64,000 nucleotides of DNA from Thermothelomyces thermophilus ATCC 42464 (Eukaryota > Ascomycota > Sordariomycetes > Sordariales > Chaetomiaceae): NCBI RefSeq assembly GCF_000226095.1, contig NC_016473.1, forward strand, positions 2,480,001 through 2,544,000, read 5' to 3'. Of the stretch, positions 1-13,034 are shown piece by piece. A program made the translations under genes and the position numbers. The stretch's first letter is position 1. Each line of letters opens with the position of its first letter. The notes under the pieces are model-generated. The model ran no database searches and was not told the origin of the DNA. It saw nothing but the letters and a program-made list of their open reading frames with translations.

Positions 1-595
1 TGGTACCTGGTACGGGGGAAAGCAAAGGCTGGTCAGCGGGGTTGTGCTTCCTCCGGGCCCATCTTACCACCAAGAGGTGGAGGGGCGCTTGGCAGAACGG
101 AAGAGGACGGAGGAAAAGTAGCATGCGGGTATGATGGGTGCTCTCGACGTACAGCAGCTTGACAGCCTCCTCCTTCCATCTCTTGCACACGGCGACGCAG
201 CGCGCCAGGTCGCGCAGGTCGCACAGCATACAGGTATCCTCGACGGAGCTCTGCTCGCACGTCGAGTAGGTCTCGTCGCGGCTGTGGGGGCAGACGAAGA
301 CGAAGATGCGCTCGAGGATGGCCGCCGGGAGGCGGGCGAGGAGGGCGGCGGAGGCGCGCGTCGGCGGGAATTGGGTGAAGGCGGACTGCGAGTAGGTATG
401 CGGGTCGTAGGGTCCGGACGGGGGGGAGCCGAACGGTCGGCGGGCATCGGGTCGCGAACCGCCGAGCCCGTACCCGCCGTGTGCCGGGGTCGAGTGTTTG
501 CCATTTCCGAGGGAGCTGCCGCCGAAGCCCGGCATCCGGCCGTGGCCGCTGTCGCCGTCGGTCTTCCGCTTGTCCTTTCGCCTGAAGAACTTCAT
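1..595 (-). CDS. F-box domain protein, 5' part (runs off the window)
   Basis: Start at 595 (MKFFRRKD...). Exon 1 is 595-153 (147 codons plus 2 nt). Donor GTACGT begins at 152; a branch-like CTGAC and acceptor ACCAG end the intron at 7, and the frame resumes at 6-1 (LL-Y). Residues 1-80 are a basic, Gly/Pro-rich low-complexity tail. Residues about 86-148 match an F-box: LPAAILERIF, then CDLRDLARCVAVCKRWKEEA. F-box proteins recruit substrates to SCF ubiquitin ligases through Skp1; the substrate is unknown because the C-terminal part lies outside. The intron call rests on the frame and on my memory that fungal relatives continue after LLY. The start is well placed (CACAATG). F-box assignment fairly sure; target unknown. 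Confidence 0.72.
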   Translation of the reverse strand, partial: MKFFRRKDKRKTDGDSGHGRMPGFGGSSLGNGKHSTPAHGGYGLGGSRPDARRPFGSPPSGPYDPHTYSQSAFTQFPPTRASAALLARLPAAILERIFVFVCPHSRDETYSTCEQSSVEDTCMLCDLRDLARCVAVCKRWKEEAVKLLYVESTHHTRMLLFLRPLPFCQAPLHLLVVRWARRKHNPADQPLLSPVPGT

Positions 596-1261
596 TGTGC
601 CCTGGACCGCGGTGGAAAGTCCCGTGGCGGACGGGGGAGAGAGAGGGGGGGGCAGGATAGATGGCCAAGATGGTGAGTGCAGGAGCTGGGTGGGGGGTTC
701 CTTGTGAATTAAACACGCCCTGCCCCGCCCCGGCCTGTTTAGTTAGGCAGTGGCCGAATGGCTGGTGTTGGTCGGTGCTTGCCGCTGCTTGCCGCTGCTT
801 GCCAATAGCGGAAGCAACCCCCTGTAAGGATCCGTAGAGGCGCAACACAGCTGCAGTTGATAGGCTACCAGCAGTGCTGCAGGCGTGCGGCGTCCCGTTG
901 GACCCCAAGTTACTAAAAACAACGGCTCATGGCTAAGTTCTGCCAAAGATACAGTGAGTGGTCACAAGTCTAGGGCCATCCCCACATTTCCCAGCCACCT
1001 ACAGTTTTACCACCAGACTTTAACATAGGATATCTCAATAGCTACAAATTGTATAGAAAAACTATTTACATTAGATAGTAGCCCTGGTTCCAAGCTTCAA
1101 TATTTTGTATACCACCCCCTAGCTCTTTTGACTACGGCTAGCCGACATAGCATTCCCTAGATTAGCTTGTCAATTACCCCCTAATTAATAGCCTACCACG
1201 CCTCCTACAGGCACTTAGTAAACTCTTTAATATCTAGTCTGTTCTGCCTTAAATTCTATAG
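596..1261. other. F-box gene upstream region grading into AT-rich repeat flank
   Basis: 596-950 is GC-rich and should hold the promoter and 5' UTR of the F-box gene. At 776-803 a 10-base unit (GCCGCTGCTT) is repeated in tandem about 2.5 times. From about 960 the sequence becomes AT-rich and stop-rich, which marks the edge of the RIP-affected block. No gene seen. Confidence 0.5.
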
Positions 1262-1679
1262 TATGACGAACCTAACTCAGACTTCTTCTAAAAGGGTTCA
1301 GACAAAGGTAGATTGAGCAGGACAAGCAGGCAGGTCGTCTAAGGGATTTAGTAAAGCCAAAGGGTTCACAACAACACTAGAGTTATCTCTCACAGTAATC
1401 AGCAATACTTAGTATAAGTACTGTAATTGTAAGTTACTATTACTAGTAAACTCTTAGAGTTTACCTAACAAGTGACTATCTATATATATATATAATCCTA
1501 GTGATTACTCCTAATTATAGTAATTGTAAGTGATTATATGGTGGTGATTACCCTAATTGCTAGTAAGTATAGTAATTATTATGTTTTTTATATTGTAATT
1601 GGTCCTTTTGTTCCTTTGGCTTGATTGGCCTATTTATGCTAGTAGTCTAGGCAATATCTATATATATATTTCCATAATA
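1262..1679 (-). repeat. 3' LTR of element A
   Basis: 418 bp. Begins TATGACG (from TGTGACG) and ends CCATAATA (from CCGTGACA). It pairs with the LTR at 7913-8330. RIP transitions have changed both termini. Confidence 0.88.
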
Positions 1680-1805
1680 CGATGCTCTCCCTTTAAGGCT
1701 TTTGACCTAAAAGCCCTCTTTTAGGTTATTTTAAATAGTGCTAATATCCTTTACGTTCCTTGTATGTGTTTTTCTCCTTAGCCCCTTGTTACCCTTTATA
1801 TTATT

Positions 1806-2420
1806 AATTATATCGTCTAATATATATAGATCTTTAGCATCTATTTACTATAAGCGTTTAGCTTAGTTTATTTTTAATTATAGGTTTATAATGATAGTAT
1901 ATTCCTATTATATAGAGTATAACTAAGTATATAAAATGATTAAAAAATCTCGTCGTTATAAGGCTTACGTACGTCAGGGTTATACTTATAATAGTTCTAG
2001 CGTTCTAGTTTCTTCTTATAAGTTCCCATTTCCTTGCGAGGGCATGTCTCTAATCGTAATATAGTAGATTATATTATATGTAAGTAACGTCGTTTAAAGG
2101 CTAAAGAGAAAGAGGCCGAAGCCTTGCTATAAGAATATTAACGTAAAGCTTCTAAGGCATTAGCCTATCTAACTTAGGTTTGTAAATAACGAGAGTTCCT
2201 AGTAGAGAAGGGGGTAGATATGGTTATATAGGGTTTATCAAATCTAGACAAATTAGAGGCGGTAGAATAGCAGGAATTAGGGGCCGTCGTATAACTTAAT
2301 GGTAGCGTTAACGTTATTAACTAGGGCGCTATTTTTGGTTCTATCCTAGGTTTGCCTTTGGCTAATCTAGGTTCTGCCGATAGAACTATTCTAGTTTCTT
2401 AGAGTAGTTTAAGTTCTTGA
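1806..2420 (+). pseudogene. Relic of the antisense zinc-cluster/coiled-coil gene in element A
   Basis: Lies on the strand opposite to gag-pol, between the 3' LTR and the pol relic, exactly where the intact element has its antisense gene (45579-46239). Around 1938-2020 the + strand reads KMIKKSRRYKAYVRQGYTY, aligning with the second half of the cysteine cluster (Cys read as Tyr, as expected for RIP G-to-A changes). Downstream, coiled-coil-like and acidic C-terminal stretches remain recognisable, for example RREFLVEKGVDM-like wording near 2190-2230. Its sequence is well diverged from the intact copy, beyond RIP alone. Confidence 0.65.
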
Positions 2421-5400
2421 CTAGTTCTTATAAGCTATCTTTTAGTCCGAAATCAAGCTATTTAACTAGATATTATAGTTCCCTATTAATAATATATAAA
2501 TCTAGAATTTCTTTGATGTTTTATTCTTCTTTCGTATCTTTTACTTTAATGTATATAGCAACCTTAGCGTTTTTCGGTGCTAGTTCGAGAAGTAAAATAT
2601 AAAAAATATCCATCTATAGTCGTATAGATAATAGTAATGATAGTCGGTAGTTAAATGTCGAAATTCGTTCTTTAATAACAAAGGGTCTGACTTTTTTAAA
2701 GTCTAGCTTTATACTTAGTTATTTAGTTCGCAGGTTTCGTACGATTAGATAGATTTTATCTCCCCTCTCTAGGCAAGGTCCCTTAAGCCTATGTTTATTA
2801 TAGTAGTTCTTTATTCTAGTCTTAATAAACTCAAGTTCCTTTTTAAGCTTCTTATATAGTGTGTATATTTGTTCTGCTTTGACTGCTACTTTCGGCACTA
2901 TAACCTCTAGTCCTTGCCTAAGGTCTGCTTTATATCTATAGTTTGCGAAGAATGGTATAACTTTGGTCATTTCTGTTAGCGTCGTATTATAAGCGAGTTA
3001 TACTATTGGTAATAGTATAACCTAGTCGTCTTACTAGTAGTTAATATAAGAGTAGAGGTATTACTTAATAACTTGGTTTAGTCGCTCCGTTTATCTGTTA
3101 GTCTATAGGTAATATACTATTAATAGCTTGCTATTAATGCCTAATCGTTATATTAATGCTTGCTAGAACTTTGATACAAACTTGGTGTCTCTGTCGGTGA
3201 TCTATTCTTATAGCTAAGTATATACTAATATAACTTGCCAATAGATTACGTCTACTAGCTATTTAGCTATCTAGGACTTCTTATAAAGAAAGAAGTATGT
3301 CTATTTAGTTAGGTAATCTACTATAGTAAGAATACTATTATAGATTACTCTTATAGCCATGTCTTTAGATTCTAGTAGCTTCGTAATAAAGTTTATTATA
3401 ACCAAGCTCTATAGTTTATTAACTATTAGTAGTGGCTAAAGTAGCCTATATAGCTTATATTATACCATTTTGCTTCGATTACGAATGTTATAGTTCTATA
3501 TAACTTCCTTAACTCGTACTATTAACTATAGAAAGTTATAGTGTTTCTTAACTTATACGATAGTCTTTGTAACTCCTTTATATCCTCCGAGTTTCGACTT
3601 GTAAAGTTCTTAAATTATCTATAGCTATTGATCCCTATCGTAGATATATACTTTGCCTTAATACTAGAGTTTCCTATCTCTTTCTTCTACTCTATTAGGT
3701 ACTAATAGTCTAGGTACTGCTTGATACTATGCCTCGTTAATTCTTTCTTCTCGAAGGATTACGTAGCATTCTAAGAACGAGTCAAGTAGATCATCTTCTA
3801 TAGGTATCTACGTTTCGTAATATAGCATTCCGTCTATTCGTTCCTTGAATAATAGTAGCGTTATTTCCGTTCGTCCTTCCGTATAATCCGTTCGTCGGCT
3901 TAAAGCATCTGCTTATACGTTCTCTTTGCCTTTCTTATAGCAGATCTTAAAATTAAATTCTATAAGGAATTCTACCTATTATATTTATCGTCTATTAAGC
4001 TCCTTTATCGTTATAAAATATTATAGGTTCTTATAATCTATATATACTTATACTAGTTTAATCGTACTACTAAGGTATAGTTACTATTCTTTAAAAGCTT
4101 TAATAATTATAAGTAGTTCCTTGTTAAGGATCAGATAATTAAGACGTAGTTGTGACGAACCCAACTCAGACTTCTTCTGAAAGGGTCCAGACGGAGGTAG
4201 GTTGAGCGTGACGAGCAGGCAGGTCGTCTGAGGGATTCGGTAAAGCCAAAGGGTTCACAACAACACTAGAGTTGCCTCTCACAGTAATCAGCAATGCTCG
4301 GTGTGAGTACTGTGATTGTGATTGTTACCACTGGTGAACTCCCAGAGTCCACCATAACGAGTGACTATTTACATGTATATATACTCCTAGGATCACTAGC
4401 AGTCGTGGTGATCATTCATACTGGCTCACCTGGCTCATATCGTGAGCCAGTGATCCTCTGTTGGGATCATTTCTTGCCAAGCGTGATCCTGTCCTGATTG
4501 GTCCATCATTCCTTCGGCTCGATTGGCCCGTTCGTGCCAGTGGCTCAGGCGGCATCTGCATGCATATTTCCGTGACAGTAGTCTATTAAGCTTCTTTAAA
4601 AAGAAGGCTATAGGATATAGCTTCCCTTATCTATCTCGTTATCCTAATTATCCTCTAATAGCGTAGTCTAAAGCGTCTATTTCTACCTTAAATAGCTTCT
4701 TAGGGTCTAGTAGTACCAGTACTAGATCTTTAATAATGGCGTCACGGATCTACGTAAATGCTTACTTGTGCTATTCTTCCTATTAGAATTTAGCGTTCTT
4801 CTTTATAAGTTCGTATAAAGGTCGTACGATCGCTCTAAAGTTCCTAATAAACATTTAATAGAAGTTCGTAAATCCAATAAAGCTTTATATTTCCGTAACT
4901 AACGTTAGTTATAGCCACTCCTTAATGGCTTTGACCTTTAAAGGTTCTATCCGGATTTGTCCTAGAGATATTTTATATCCTAGAAATACCGTTTTCCTAA
5001 TATAGAATTTGCTCTTTTCCTTGTTAACTAATAGTTTATATATATATAGCGTGTCTAGTATTGCTTTTATATGCTTCTAATGTTTGTCTATTATCTTAGA
5101 GAAGATAAGTATATTATTAAGATAATATATTATAAATTTCTTAAGAAAGGGTTAGATAGCTTGATTAATTAGGGCTTAGAAGGTTGCTAGCACGTTTATA
5201 AGTCTAAATAGCATAACAAGGTACTTATAATGGCTATAGGGTGTTCTAAAGGCCGTTTTCTACTTATTGCCTTCTTTAATCTATATATAGTTATAGGCCG
5301 ATAGCAAGTCAAGATACGTAAAATATTAGGCTCCTACTAACTAATCTTAGAGCTATAAGATTAGTAGTAATAGGTATTGGTTTTTTACGGTCTATTCGTT

Positions 5401-7900
5401 AAGTTACCAATAGTTAATATATAACTATAGCTTTCTGTCTTTCTTAGGTATAAATAGGATTAGGTAGCTTACTAGCAATGTCAACAGGCAAATAAATCCT
5501 CTTCGAAGGTTCTCCTCTAAATATCGCTTAAGTTCTTCGTTCTATATCTAGCTCGTATAGTAAATCTTAAAGAACTTTAGTTATGCTCCTTACTTAAGCT
5601 TGATCTCGTAATCCTATAGGCCATATTCTAGTAATCCTTCTAGATGCTTCGGTTTAAATGCTAGGTATCCTTCGTATTTCTTTGGTACTTCCCTAGTCTT
5701 GTCTTATCTTTTAGTTTTCTAATAGTATACGAACTTGGTTCTGTCTATAGTAATACTGGCGATTTCTTCTGTCTTAGCCTACTATTCTAATTGTAGTACT
5801 CCATATTCGTTAATAGAGAGAATAGCTATTAGCGGTTCGGCTCGTTCCTCTTATTATAATATTGATGTTGTTATACTGCCTCTTTTAGAGTCTATAGTAG
5901 TCTGTCTACCACTATCCATCTCTTACGGTAGATCTATAGGACATGCCTTCCCTTAAGCATTGTCTGCTTGCGATCCTTGTATACTCCCTATCTTGCTAGT
6001 CAAATATAACTCCGTTTAGGGTCGTAGGTAGCTACTATTCTTCTAGCTAATGTCTAGGTCGTAATCTTTATACTATAGTAACCCTAATATTATGTCTTTA
6101 TCGTTACTTATATTTACGATACTAAATATGATTACCATAATCTTCCCTACTATAGTAATATCGATTAGTTTAGTCTCCCTATATATCCATTACGTTAGGA
6201 ATAGCCCTTTGACTATGCTATACTTCTACTTTATTCTCTAGGGTATCTGTAGCTAATTTATAAGTGTCGGCGAAATCAGGTTTATCTTTGCTCTACTATC
6301 TACTAATACGAGCATTTTGTGCTATTTCTATTATATTATTATCTATAGTCGCTTGTCTTACTACCGTTATCTAAAGATTATAGCGATTTTCTATATTTCT
6401 ACTAGGAGGTCTTAATATAGTAGTCTCTTATATTAGTTTTTCCTATACTATACTACTACTCGCTACTATATAGGCGTTAATAGTTTCTAGGCCCCTTAAA
6501 GGGCCCTGACCCATTTCCTAGGTCAGTGCTAACCTCTTTAGTTATTTGGCTAATAGCGGCTTTGTCAATTATACTTATTTCCGTAAGCTATTAAGTGCTT
6601 ACAGCTTCCTACTATTAAGTCTGTTCTACTTTTTGTCGTATGTATTATAGCTTTATCTGAAGCTCCCAAATTCGCGATTTCTTTTCGTCCGTATAATAGA
6701 GGCAGTTATTACTCTAGTACGAGTTCTATATATCTCATCCCGTTCTATAGTACCTAGGCTAGGCTTGTCTTAGAACTATCGTAATGCCTTCTAGATCGCG
6801 GGCTTCGATCTTCTGGAGTAATTCGGCCGCTTTGTTTTCTATATTATAGACCTATTCTATAGGGTAGAGGCTTCTGTCCTCATTTCCTTATTAGGTCGGC
6901 CAGTGATTATTTTCGAATTTGTTATAGAAGTAATATTAGTATTTGTATATCATATACTAGAACTAGGGCACTTATATATATACCTTATATTAGGGGTATA
7001 GTTATATAGTATTACCTAGAAGGTATTAGAATTCTTTCTTAAATCCTTCTTATTATATATAGACTATAGGTACTCTAATGCTAAAGTAAAAGTGTTTCTT
7101 CTAGTAGCTTTCCTATATATGCTTATCTTTTCCGTAGTTTATATATATAAACTAGTATTCTAGGTTCTATACATCGTTACTAAGTTACTAGTTATTAAGG
7201 TACTTAGTATAGCCATTAGGCCTATTATATATTATAGGCTATCCTCCTTTAATAGCTTCTATAATATATTAGAGTTCCCTTATTTCGTCCCTTATCTTAT
7301 CGCTCTACTAGGCAAGTCAAGTCAAGCATCTATTCTATTCACGTAATTCCGTATTAAGTTAGAAAACTTTATTATAATACTATTCGATTTGTTCCTAGAG
7401 GAATAGAATATTAGGTCCGGGTCTTTCGATTCCTTAGGTATCGGTTGTCTACGATCTATCCTACCTCTATATAACTGTGAAACCCCACTGCCTCAAGGCT
7501 AGGAGAATCGAAATTGGTGGTGTGTATTCTCCTGCCATGTCCTATTCGGCAAGACCTGTCTCTAGGTCTATAGTGACTAGTTCGGAGTACGGTGCTTGTT
7601 TGTCTTTACCGTTACTATCGTGTCCGAGACTATCCGTGTCACTACCCCTATCTTCGTAGCTCGTAGCCGCTACTTCGATAACGTCTTTAGTAGTTTCGTT
7701 AATAACTGTAATTTCCTTTCTAGGGACTGTCTTCTATTCTTTCTTTAGGCTTAAGCAGCCTTGTCTCTCTAGTCTAACTCCTAGATCTACTACTAGAGTT
7801 AACTAAGCTAAGCAAGTAGCTATTTGGCTATAACGTTAGTAGCTATATTAATATCGAAGTTAAAGTTACCTCCATTCTAAACTATAATAGAACAAAGGGA
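2300..7900 (-). pseudogene. gag-pol relic of element A
   Basis: Minus-strand translation gives, from 3' to 5', chromodomain/GPY-F remnants, an integrase C-terminal piece still open for 83 codons (2719-2970), HHCC and core integrase, RNase H, reverse transcriptase (to about 5500), protease and gag. Stops fall at former Gln/Trp codons throughout. The gag/pol junction at about 6490-6530 keeps the GGGCCC hairpin seen at the frameshift site of the intact copy. Interrupted by a solo LTR at 4151-4577. Non-functional. Confidence 0.82.
4151..4577 (-). repeat. Solo LTR inserted in element A, hardly mutated
   Basis: 427 bp, TGTGACG...CGTGACA, flanked by a perfect TSD GTAGT (4146-4150 and 4578-4582). 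It lies in the pol relic of element A. Unlike its surroundings it keeps CpA/TpG-rich, GC-balanced sequence, so it arrived after the RIP of A or was too short to trigger RIP. U3 type is the same as that of A. Orientation given is the element-sense strand. Confidence 0.92.
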
Positions 7901-7912
7901 GTAATAGCAACA

Positions 7913-8330
7913 TATAACAAACCTAACTTAGACTTCTTCTAAAAGGGTTTAGACAAAGGTAGATTGAGCAGGACAAGTAGGCAGGTCGTCTAAGGGATTC
8001 GGTGAAGCTAAAGGGTTTATAATAACACTAGAGTTATCTCTTACAGTAATTAGTAATACTTGGTATAAGTACTATAATTGTAAGTTACTATCACTGGTGA
8101 ACTCTTAGAGTCTACCTAACAAGTGACTATCTATATGTATATATAATCCTAGTGATTACTCCTGATTACGGTAATTGTGAGTGATCGTATGGTGGTGATT
8201 ACCCTGATCGCTGGTGAGTATAGTGATTACTATGCTTTCTATGTTATAATTGGTCCTTTTGTTCCTTTAGCTTGATTGGCCTGTTTGTGCTAGTGGTCTA
8301 GGCGGTATCTGTATGTATATTTCTGTGACA
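7913..8330 (-). repeat. 5' LTR of element A
   Basis: 418 bp. Begins TATAACAAACC and ends TTCTGTGACA. Followed directly by TSD TATAG. The adjoining AGTAATAGCAA at 7902-7912 is the mutated self-priming site. Confidence 0.88.
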
Positions 8331-8566
8331 TATAGATCTAGGAATATCGTATATAGCCTCCGTTTAAGAGCTGCCTATATATATTTAATAGGGTTTGAAT
8401 TAGGGCTATATATAGGCTATTCGATCTAGGAAATCTTCCGTATTAGGAGATACTATTTGGTCGATTTAGATATATAGATAGGAGTATTGTCTTGTTAAAA
8501 ATGCTAGGTCTTATTATAATAAGGTAGAAGGCCCTCTTTTAAAGCCTTCTAATATAACTAGGATAT
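8331..8566. other. AT-rich spacer between elements A and B
   Basis: RIP-like AT-rich sequence that begins with the TATAG duplication of element A. No recognisable coding remnant. Confidence 0.4.
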
Positions 8567-9016
8567 TAGACTAGGGCTAGAAGTTCTTAATATAACCAAA
8601 GGGACATAGGGTATAGTTTTGTTTTTCCGGTTCTATAGAGCTTTATTATATACGATAGGTATAAATAGGGGTTACCTATCTAGGGGCACTAGACAGGGAG
8701 ACAAGGACAATAGAGGGCTTTTAACACTCGTTTGCTCTAATGGATCTAAGTAATAGGATATGGTTCTTCTTTCTTTTGTAAGTTAGAGATATCTTTTTCC
8801 ACGTAAGTGGACTTTTCTACGCCTGTCTAAAGGGATATTACTATCGCTACCTTTGCCTCTATCGTCATTGCCGTCTAGATGGCTAGACTTGCCTACTATA
8901 ACTATGAATACTTAGATACCCTGGACATTTTAAGCCGACGCTCCTCCCTATCTGACTAGACGGAGGTTTAGTTCTAGAGGTGCTAAGTAGTGCCTTAGAG
9001 GGTTAGTACTAGCTTA
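8567..9016 (+). repeat. 5' LTR of element B
   Basis: 450 bp, TAGACTAGGGCTAG...ACTAGCTTA, near-identical in order to 27655-28104 apart from transitions. Contains TATAAATAGGGG-like promoter sequence at about 8659-8670. Confidence 0.82.
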
Positions 9017-9699
9017 TATTTTTAGGGGCTTAATTAGGGAAGAGCTTAGCTTTAAGTCTAAACTAGACTATTAGACTTTAAGTATAGTAGGATAGTAACA
9101 TTTATAATAGAGGAGTAAGGATATATATATAGAGGTATGTATAGTAAAACTATTAGGAAAGTAAGAAAAGTAAATATAGGTACTAAGAGATTAGTATATC
9201 TAGTGGTAGGCTAAGGAACTACTCTTACCCTAATGTAATAATACTATTAGTAGAGATGGTAGGAATCGTAGGATAATAAGTTTAAAGAAGTTTGACGTCT
9301 GTCTAGAGGGATAGAAATTCTAAAATGCGGATTGGTAACGCTAGAACTATTTAGGATTCGGAAACGAGATTTTGGAGTTATATAAATATTAGAAGAGAGC
9401 TTTATAGCTATCTTAGCCTTAGTTACCTTAGTATTAGCGCTTATTAGTAAGGGTATATCTATCTATATACTATTACTATTTAGTAGTCTAGTATAGATTT
9501 GTCTTATTATTCTAGGAGTTTTAACTTTAAAGGTTAGAGCGCTATTATTATAAGGTATCCCCTATTAAAAGGTTTAGAAATGGCTTTATTAGGTATACTC
9601 TAAAGGAGTAAAAGTAGTAGACTAAGTTTATATTTAATCTTACTAGTTATAGGAAGACTTAAAGAAAAGGAAAGAAGCTTCCTAGATTAATAGTTTAGA

Positions 9700-12600
9700 T
9701 AGAAGAGTTATCTTTAAGGAAGTTACCTAAATAGGAAGGTATAATTAAGGATAGTAACCTTAGGTATTACTCTTCTTATTAGTTTAGTAAATACCTTGAT
9801 CGGAATCGTTACTTTTAATACCTTTTATATCTAGGTATATCAAAACCTTATTAGAAAGAACGCTATTAGAATCGCCTTAATCGCTAGAGTTTAGAAACCT
9901 TACTTTGGACTTAGAAGTCAAGTATTATACTTAAATAGACATTATAGTAAATAGACTTACTAAAGTTATTCAGGTTATATTCCCTTTGCCAATAGATAAA
10001 GGATTACCTAGCCTCTTCTCTAGTTATAACGTTACTAAATACCTTAAGCGTTTCGAAAAAGCTTATAAGATCTTTAGCAGAGATAATAGTAATAAGATCT
10101 CCTACTTTAAGTAGTAATATATAGACAACCTTTAGGAGATTCTTAACTAATAGCTAGAGTTAAAGAAAAAGGACTAGGCTACTTTCGAAGCCGCTATTAA
10201 GGAATACTAGAAGTAGAACGACTCTCGTTAGAAAACCTCTACTTAGGAGTTAGAGCGTCTTTTAGATTCCTAGTATACGGATTTGGCTAAGTCTATCTAT
10301 AACTATCTAGAGTACGTTAACGTCCTGCTTATCTAAGTGCTAAAGAAGAAGAAAGTGGTCTATTAGTTATTAGCTATCTAGAAGGTATAGGATAAGTTTC
10401 CCCTTACTCTCTAGACTAGTCTTTAGGTCTATAAGAAGGGTAACTTGTAGGTTAATAATATAGAGTAGGAGGACTTTTATAACTTCATATAAGAGTGTCT
10501 ATATAAGGGAGTTAACACTAGGTTGGTATATTATAAGTTAGATCCGAAAGGAAGGGAAGTTAAACTATAGATAAGCTAGATTATTAAGAAAAGTCCTTCG
10601 GCTCCATAGGTATAGGAGAGTCCTTTAGGTTTATCTGCCTAGAGAGATACTACCTTTGATAAGATTGTCGATAGGCTTATAGATACCTTATATAAGCTTC
10701 GGATTAATAAGGGCAAAGTTAGCCGCAAATCCTCGGATAGAGGTAGGCGTTCCTATAACCGGATAGACGACCTAAGCGACGATAAGATTAAGGAAATCCG
10801 AACTTACCTATCTATTACCTAAAAGTCTTAGTAAAAGAAAAAGAGCGGTAGATTCTAGCCGAGTTTAACCTTAGCTATACCTTATAGCTACTATTACTAT
10901 AGTGACTAGATATACTTTGCCTATAGATGTCTAATCCTAGTAGAGGATATCTATAATAGTCTTATCTATTAGCTCGGTTTTAAGTAGATCTTAGGTAAGA
11001 AAGATCCTAGTCTTTTAGGAAGCTAATAAGTCGAAATCCTTAGTAAAGATATAATTACTATAGCTAATTAGAGGACCTAGTAATATATTATTTATACTTA
11101 TACCTCTTTTTAGCTAGATCTTCCTAGTTAAGAGCTATATTAATAGTTTATAAAGAGCTACTAAAAAGAATATAATTAGAAATACTATCTAAACCTAAAC
11201 CTTATTACTAATAAGGCCTTCCTTTAATATATTAAAGGCTTATACCTACTAAAAGTAGTCGTAACCTCTCTTAATTACCTTACTAATATCAAGAAAGTTT
11301 CCCTAGAGTTAATCTATAACTATATTAAGGCTAGAAAGATTAGTTTCTAGATAGACTATAAGTAAGGTAGATATACTCTTATCTAATAGGTAAAATAGAT
11401 AGCGTCTCGGACGGACGATCCCATTTTTGCCACTGACTACAAGGGCTTACTAATAGACACGTTACGGTCTGACTAGATAGCGATATAAGCTTTTAATACT
11501 ATCGAGTTAGAGGTTAATAATAAAGATATTTCTAATAGGGATAGTAATATAGTAACTATAGTATAGAGTACTACCCTTATAAAGCGCTATTTTATAGAAA
11601 CGAAAGATAAGCTAATATAGAATCTTATTAGGTAAGAGGGAACTAATAAAGTAAAGACTTTTCGATTACCAAAAAGGAATATAGAAGTAGGAGGAACTAA
11701 CCCTCTAGCTATAAGCTAAGGGGTTATAGCTATTACTAAGAGAGTTATTAATCTAGCTAGTAAGGGAGCTCTCCCCTTAGCCAGATAGAAACGAACTATT
11801 TACTTTAGGGAATTAGAGAAATCGACTAAGAAGAATATAGCCTATAATATACTCTCTTTAGTTAGTAAGGCTCTTTAAGTAAAGATACTTACTATTGATA
11901 AGGTCTTAGGGATCTCCCTAGCATTTAAGAATATACTAATTATATTCCTTAAGCAGGATTATAAAAGTCCTTGGGAGGTAATCGAGTATAAGGGCTCGGC
12001 TATTCCCTTCCCTAATAAGCCGGCTTTGTAAGTAAGAGGGAGAGCGCTATAAGAGGTTAAGATATACCTTAGCTATTTAGGCAGATAGAGTAATATTAAG
12101 GGAAAAGAGTCTATGATTATAGTTCTAGTGTTTCTAGGGGTTACTAGTAATAGCTAGTAGGCTATCGTAACGGACGGTTTCTAGAGCGACTACCTTATTA
12201 GATAGTAAGACTAGCTAGATTTAGAAGAAATCAAAACATCCTTCCGGGCTCTAATCTATACGCTCTCTACTAGCTAGAAGATCTAGATAGGTATACTTAT
12301 ATAGATATATATACTGCTAACGCTCTATTATAACTTTAAGAATCTAAGGGGTAAGAAGGTACTTGCTCTAATCGATACTAGATCTAAGTATAATATAATT
12401 ACCCTTAGCCTAGTATAGAAATACCGTCTACCTATATAGACAATAATAGTAATTTCCTAGGATCTTCATAATAGTAGGCCGTTTACTAGGGAAATAGTTA
12501 GTATAATTATTTTAAAGGCTGTCTTAATCTATAAGCATTTCTTTATTTTAGATAGAGATATCGGTAGTCATTAAATCTTATTAGATATACTATTTATTTA

Positions 12601-13029
12601 TAATATAAGCCTAACATTTAGCTATAAAGCTAGCTATCTAGTTATAGCGAACATTATCGCTAAGAATAAATTAATTAAAGCGTCGGTTATCTTAGATGTT
12701 ATAGCTAAAATAACATTCGAAAGAAAATATTAACTTATAAGGGACGAACTCTAGCGTCTAGTCACGACAACTAGCGTTACCCCTACATTTGCTAACATTT
12801 AGGACGGCGAAATTCTACTTAGATTTCTTAATAATCAGGCTAGTAAAGCCATTTTTAATATAATACTAAGGATTTCTTGCCTACCTCTTATCGATACGCT
12901 TACTAAAGTTTCGACATTTTGTCTTACTAGATAGGATACTTTAAAATGGAGACACTAGAAAATAGATGGCAAAATAGAGGAGTCCGGCCGTCTAGATAGA
13001 TAGAAAATGCTTAGGAAACTTACGTTAGA
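9700..13029 (+). pseudogene. gag and protease relic of element B
   Basis: With stops ignored, the plus strand gives a gag-like helical domain (around 10010-10140: TKYLKRFEKAYKIFSRDNS), a degraded CCHC knuckle near 10880-10930 (YYYSDxIYFAYRC), and a retroviral protease core near 12358-12400 (VLALIDTRSKYNIITLS, where DTR stands for the expected DTG/DSG). Frames are broken by RIP stops. The relic stops at the GGTTA duplication where element C inserted, and pol resumes at 20634. Confidence 0.68.
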
Positions 13030-13034
13030 GGTTA

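Larger units (their letters stand above)
1262..8330 (-). mobile_element. Element A: degraded full-length Ty3/gypsy chromovirus
   Basis: A 7,069-bp element bounded by two 418-bp LTRs and a perfect 5-bp target-site duplication TATAG (1257-1261 and 8331-8335). It is colinear with the intact element at 45004-52600 and in the same orientation: 3' LTR on the left, then antisense-gene relic, pol, gag, 5' LTR. All reading frames are broken by TAG/TAA stops at former Gln and Trp codons, the RIP signature. It carries the variable U3 type found also in the solo LTR 4151-4577 and in the right LTR of element D. A solo LTR was later inserted in its pol relic. Confidence 0.9.

Noticed and set aside
33-908. 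291-codon minus frame at the window start
   Set aside because: The F-box frame in the same place gives a recognisable domain; this one has shadow-type Arg/Pro composition.
4294-4497. 67-codon open frame with hydrophobic text
   Set aside because: Lies entirely in the solo LTR 4151-4577; non-coding.
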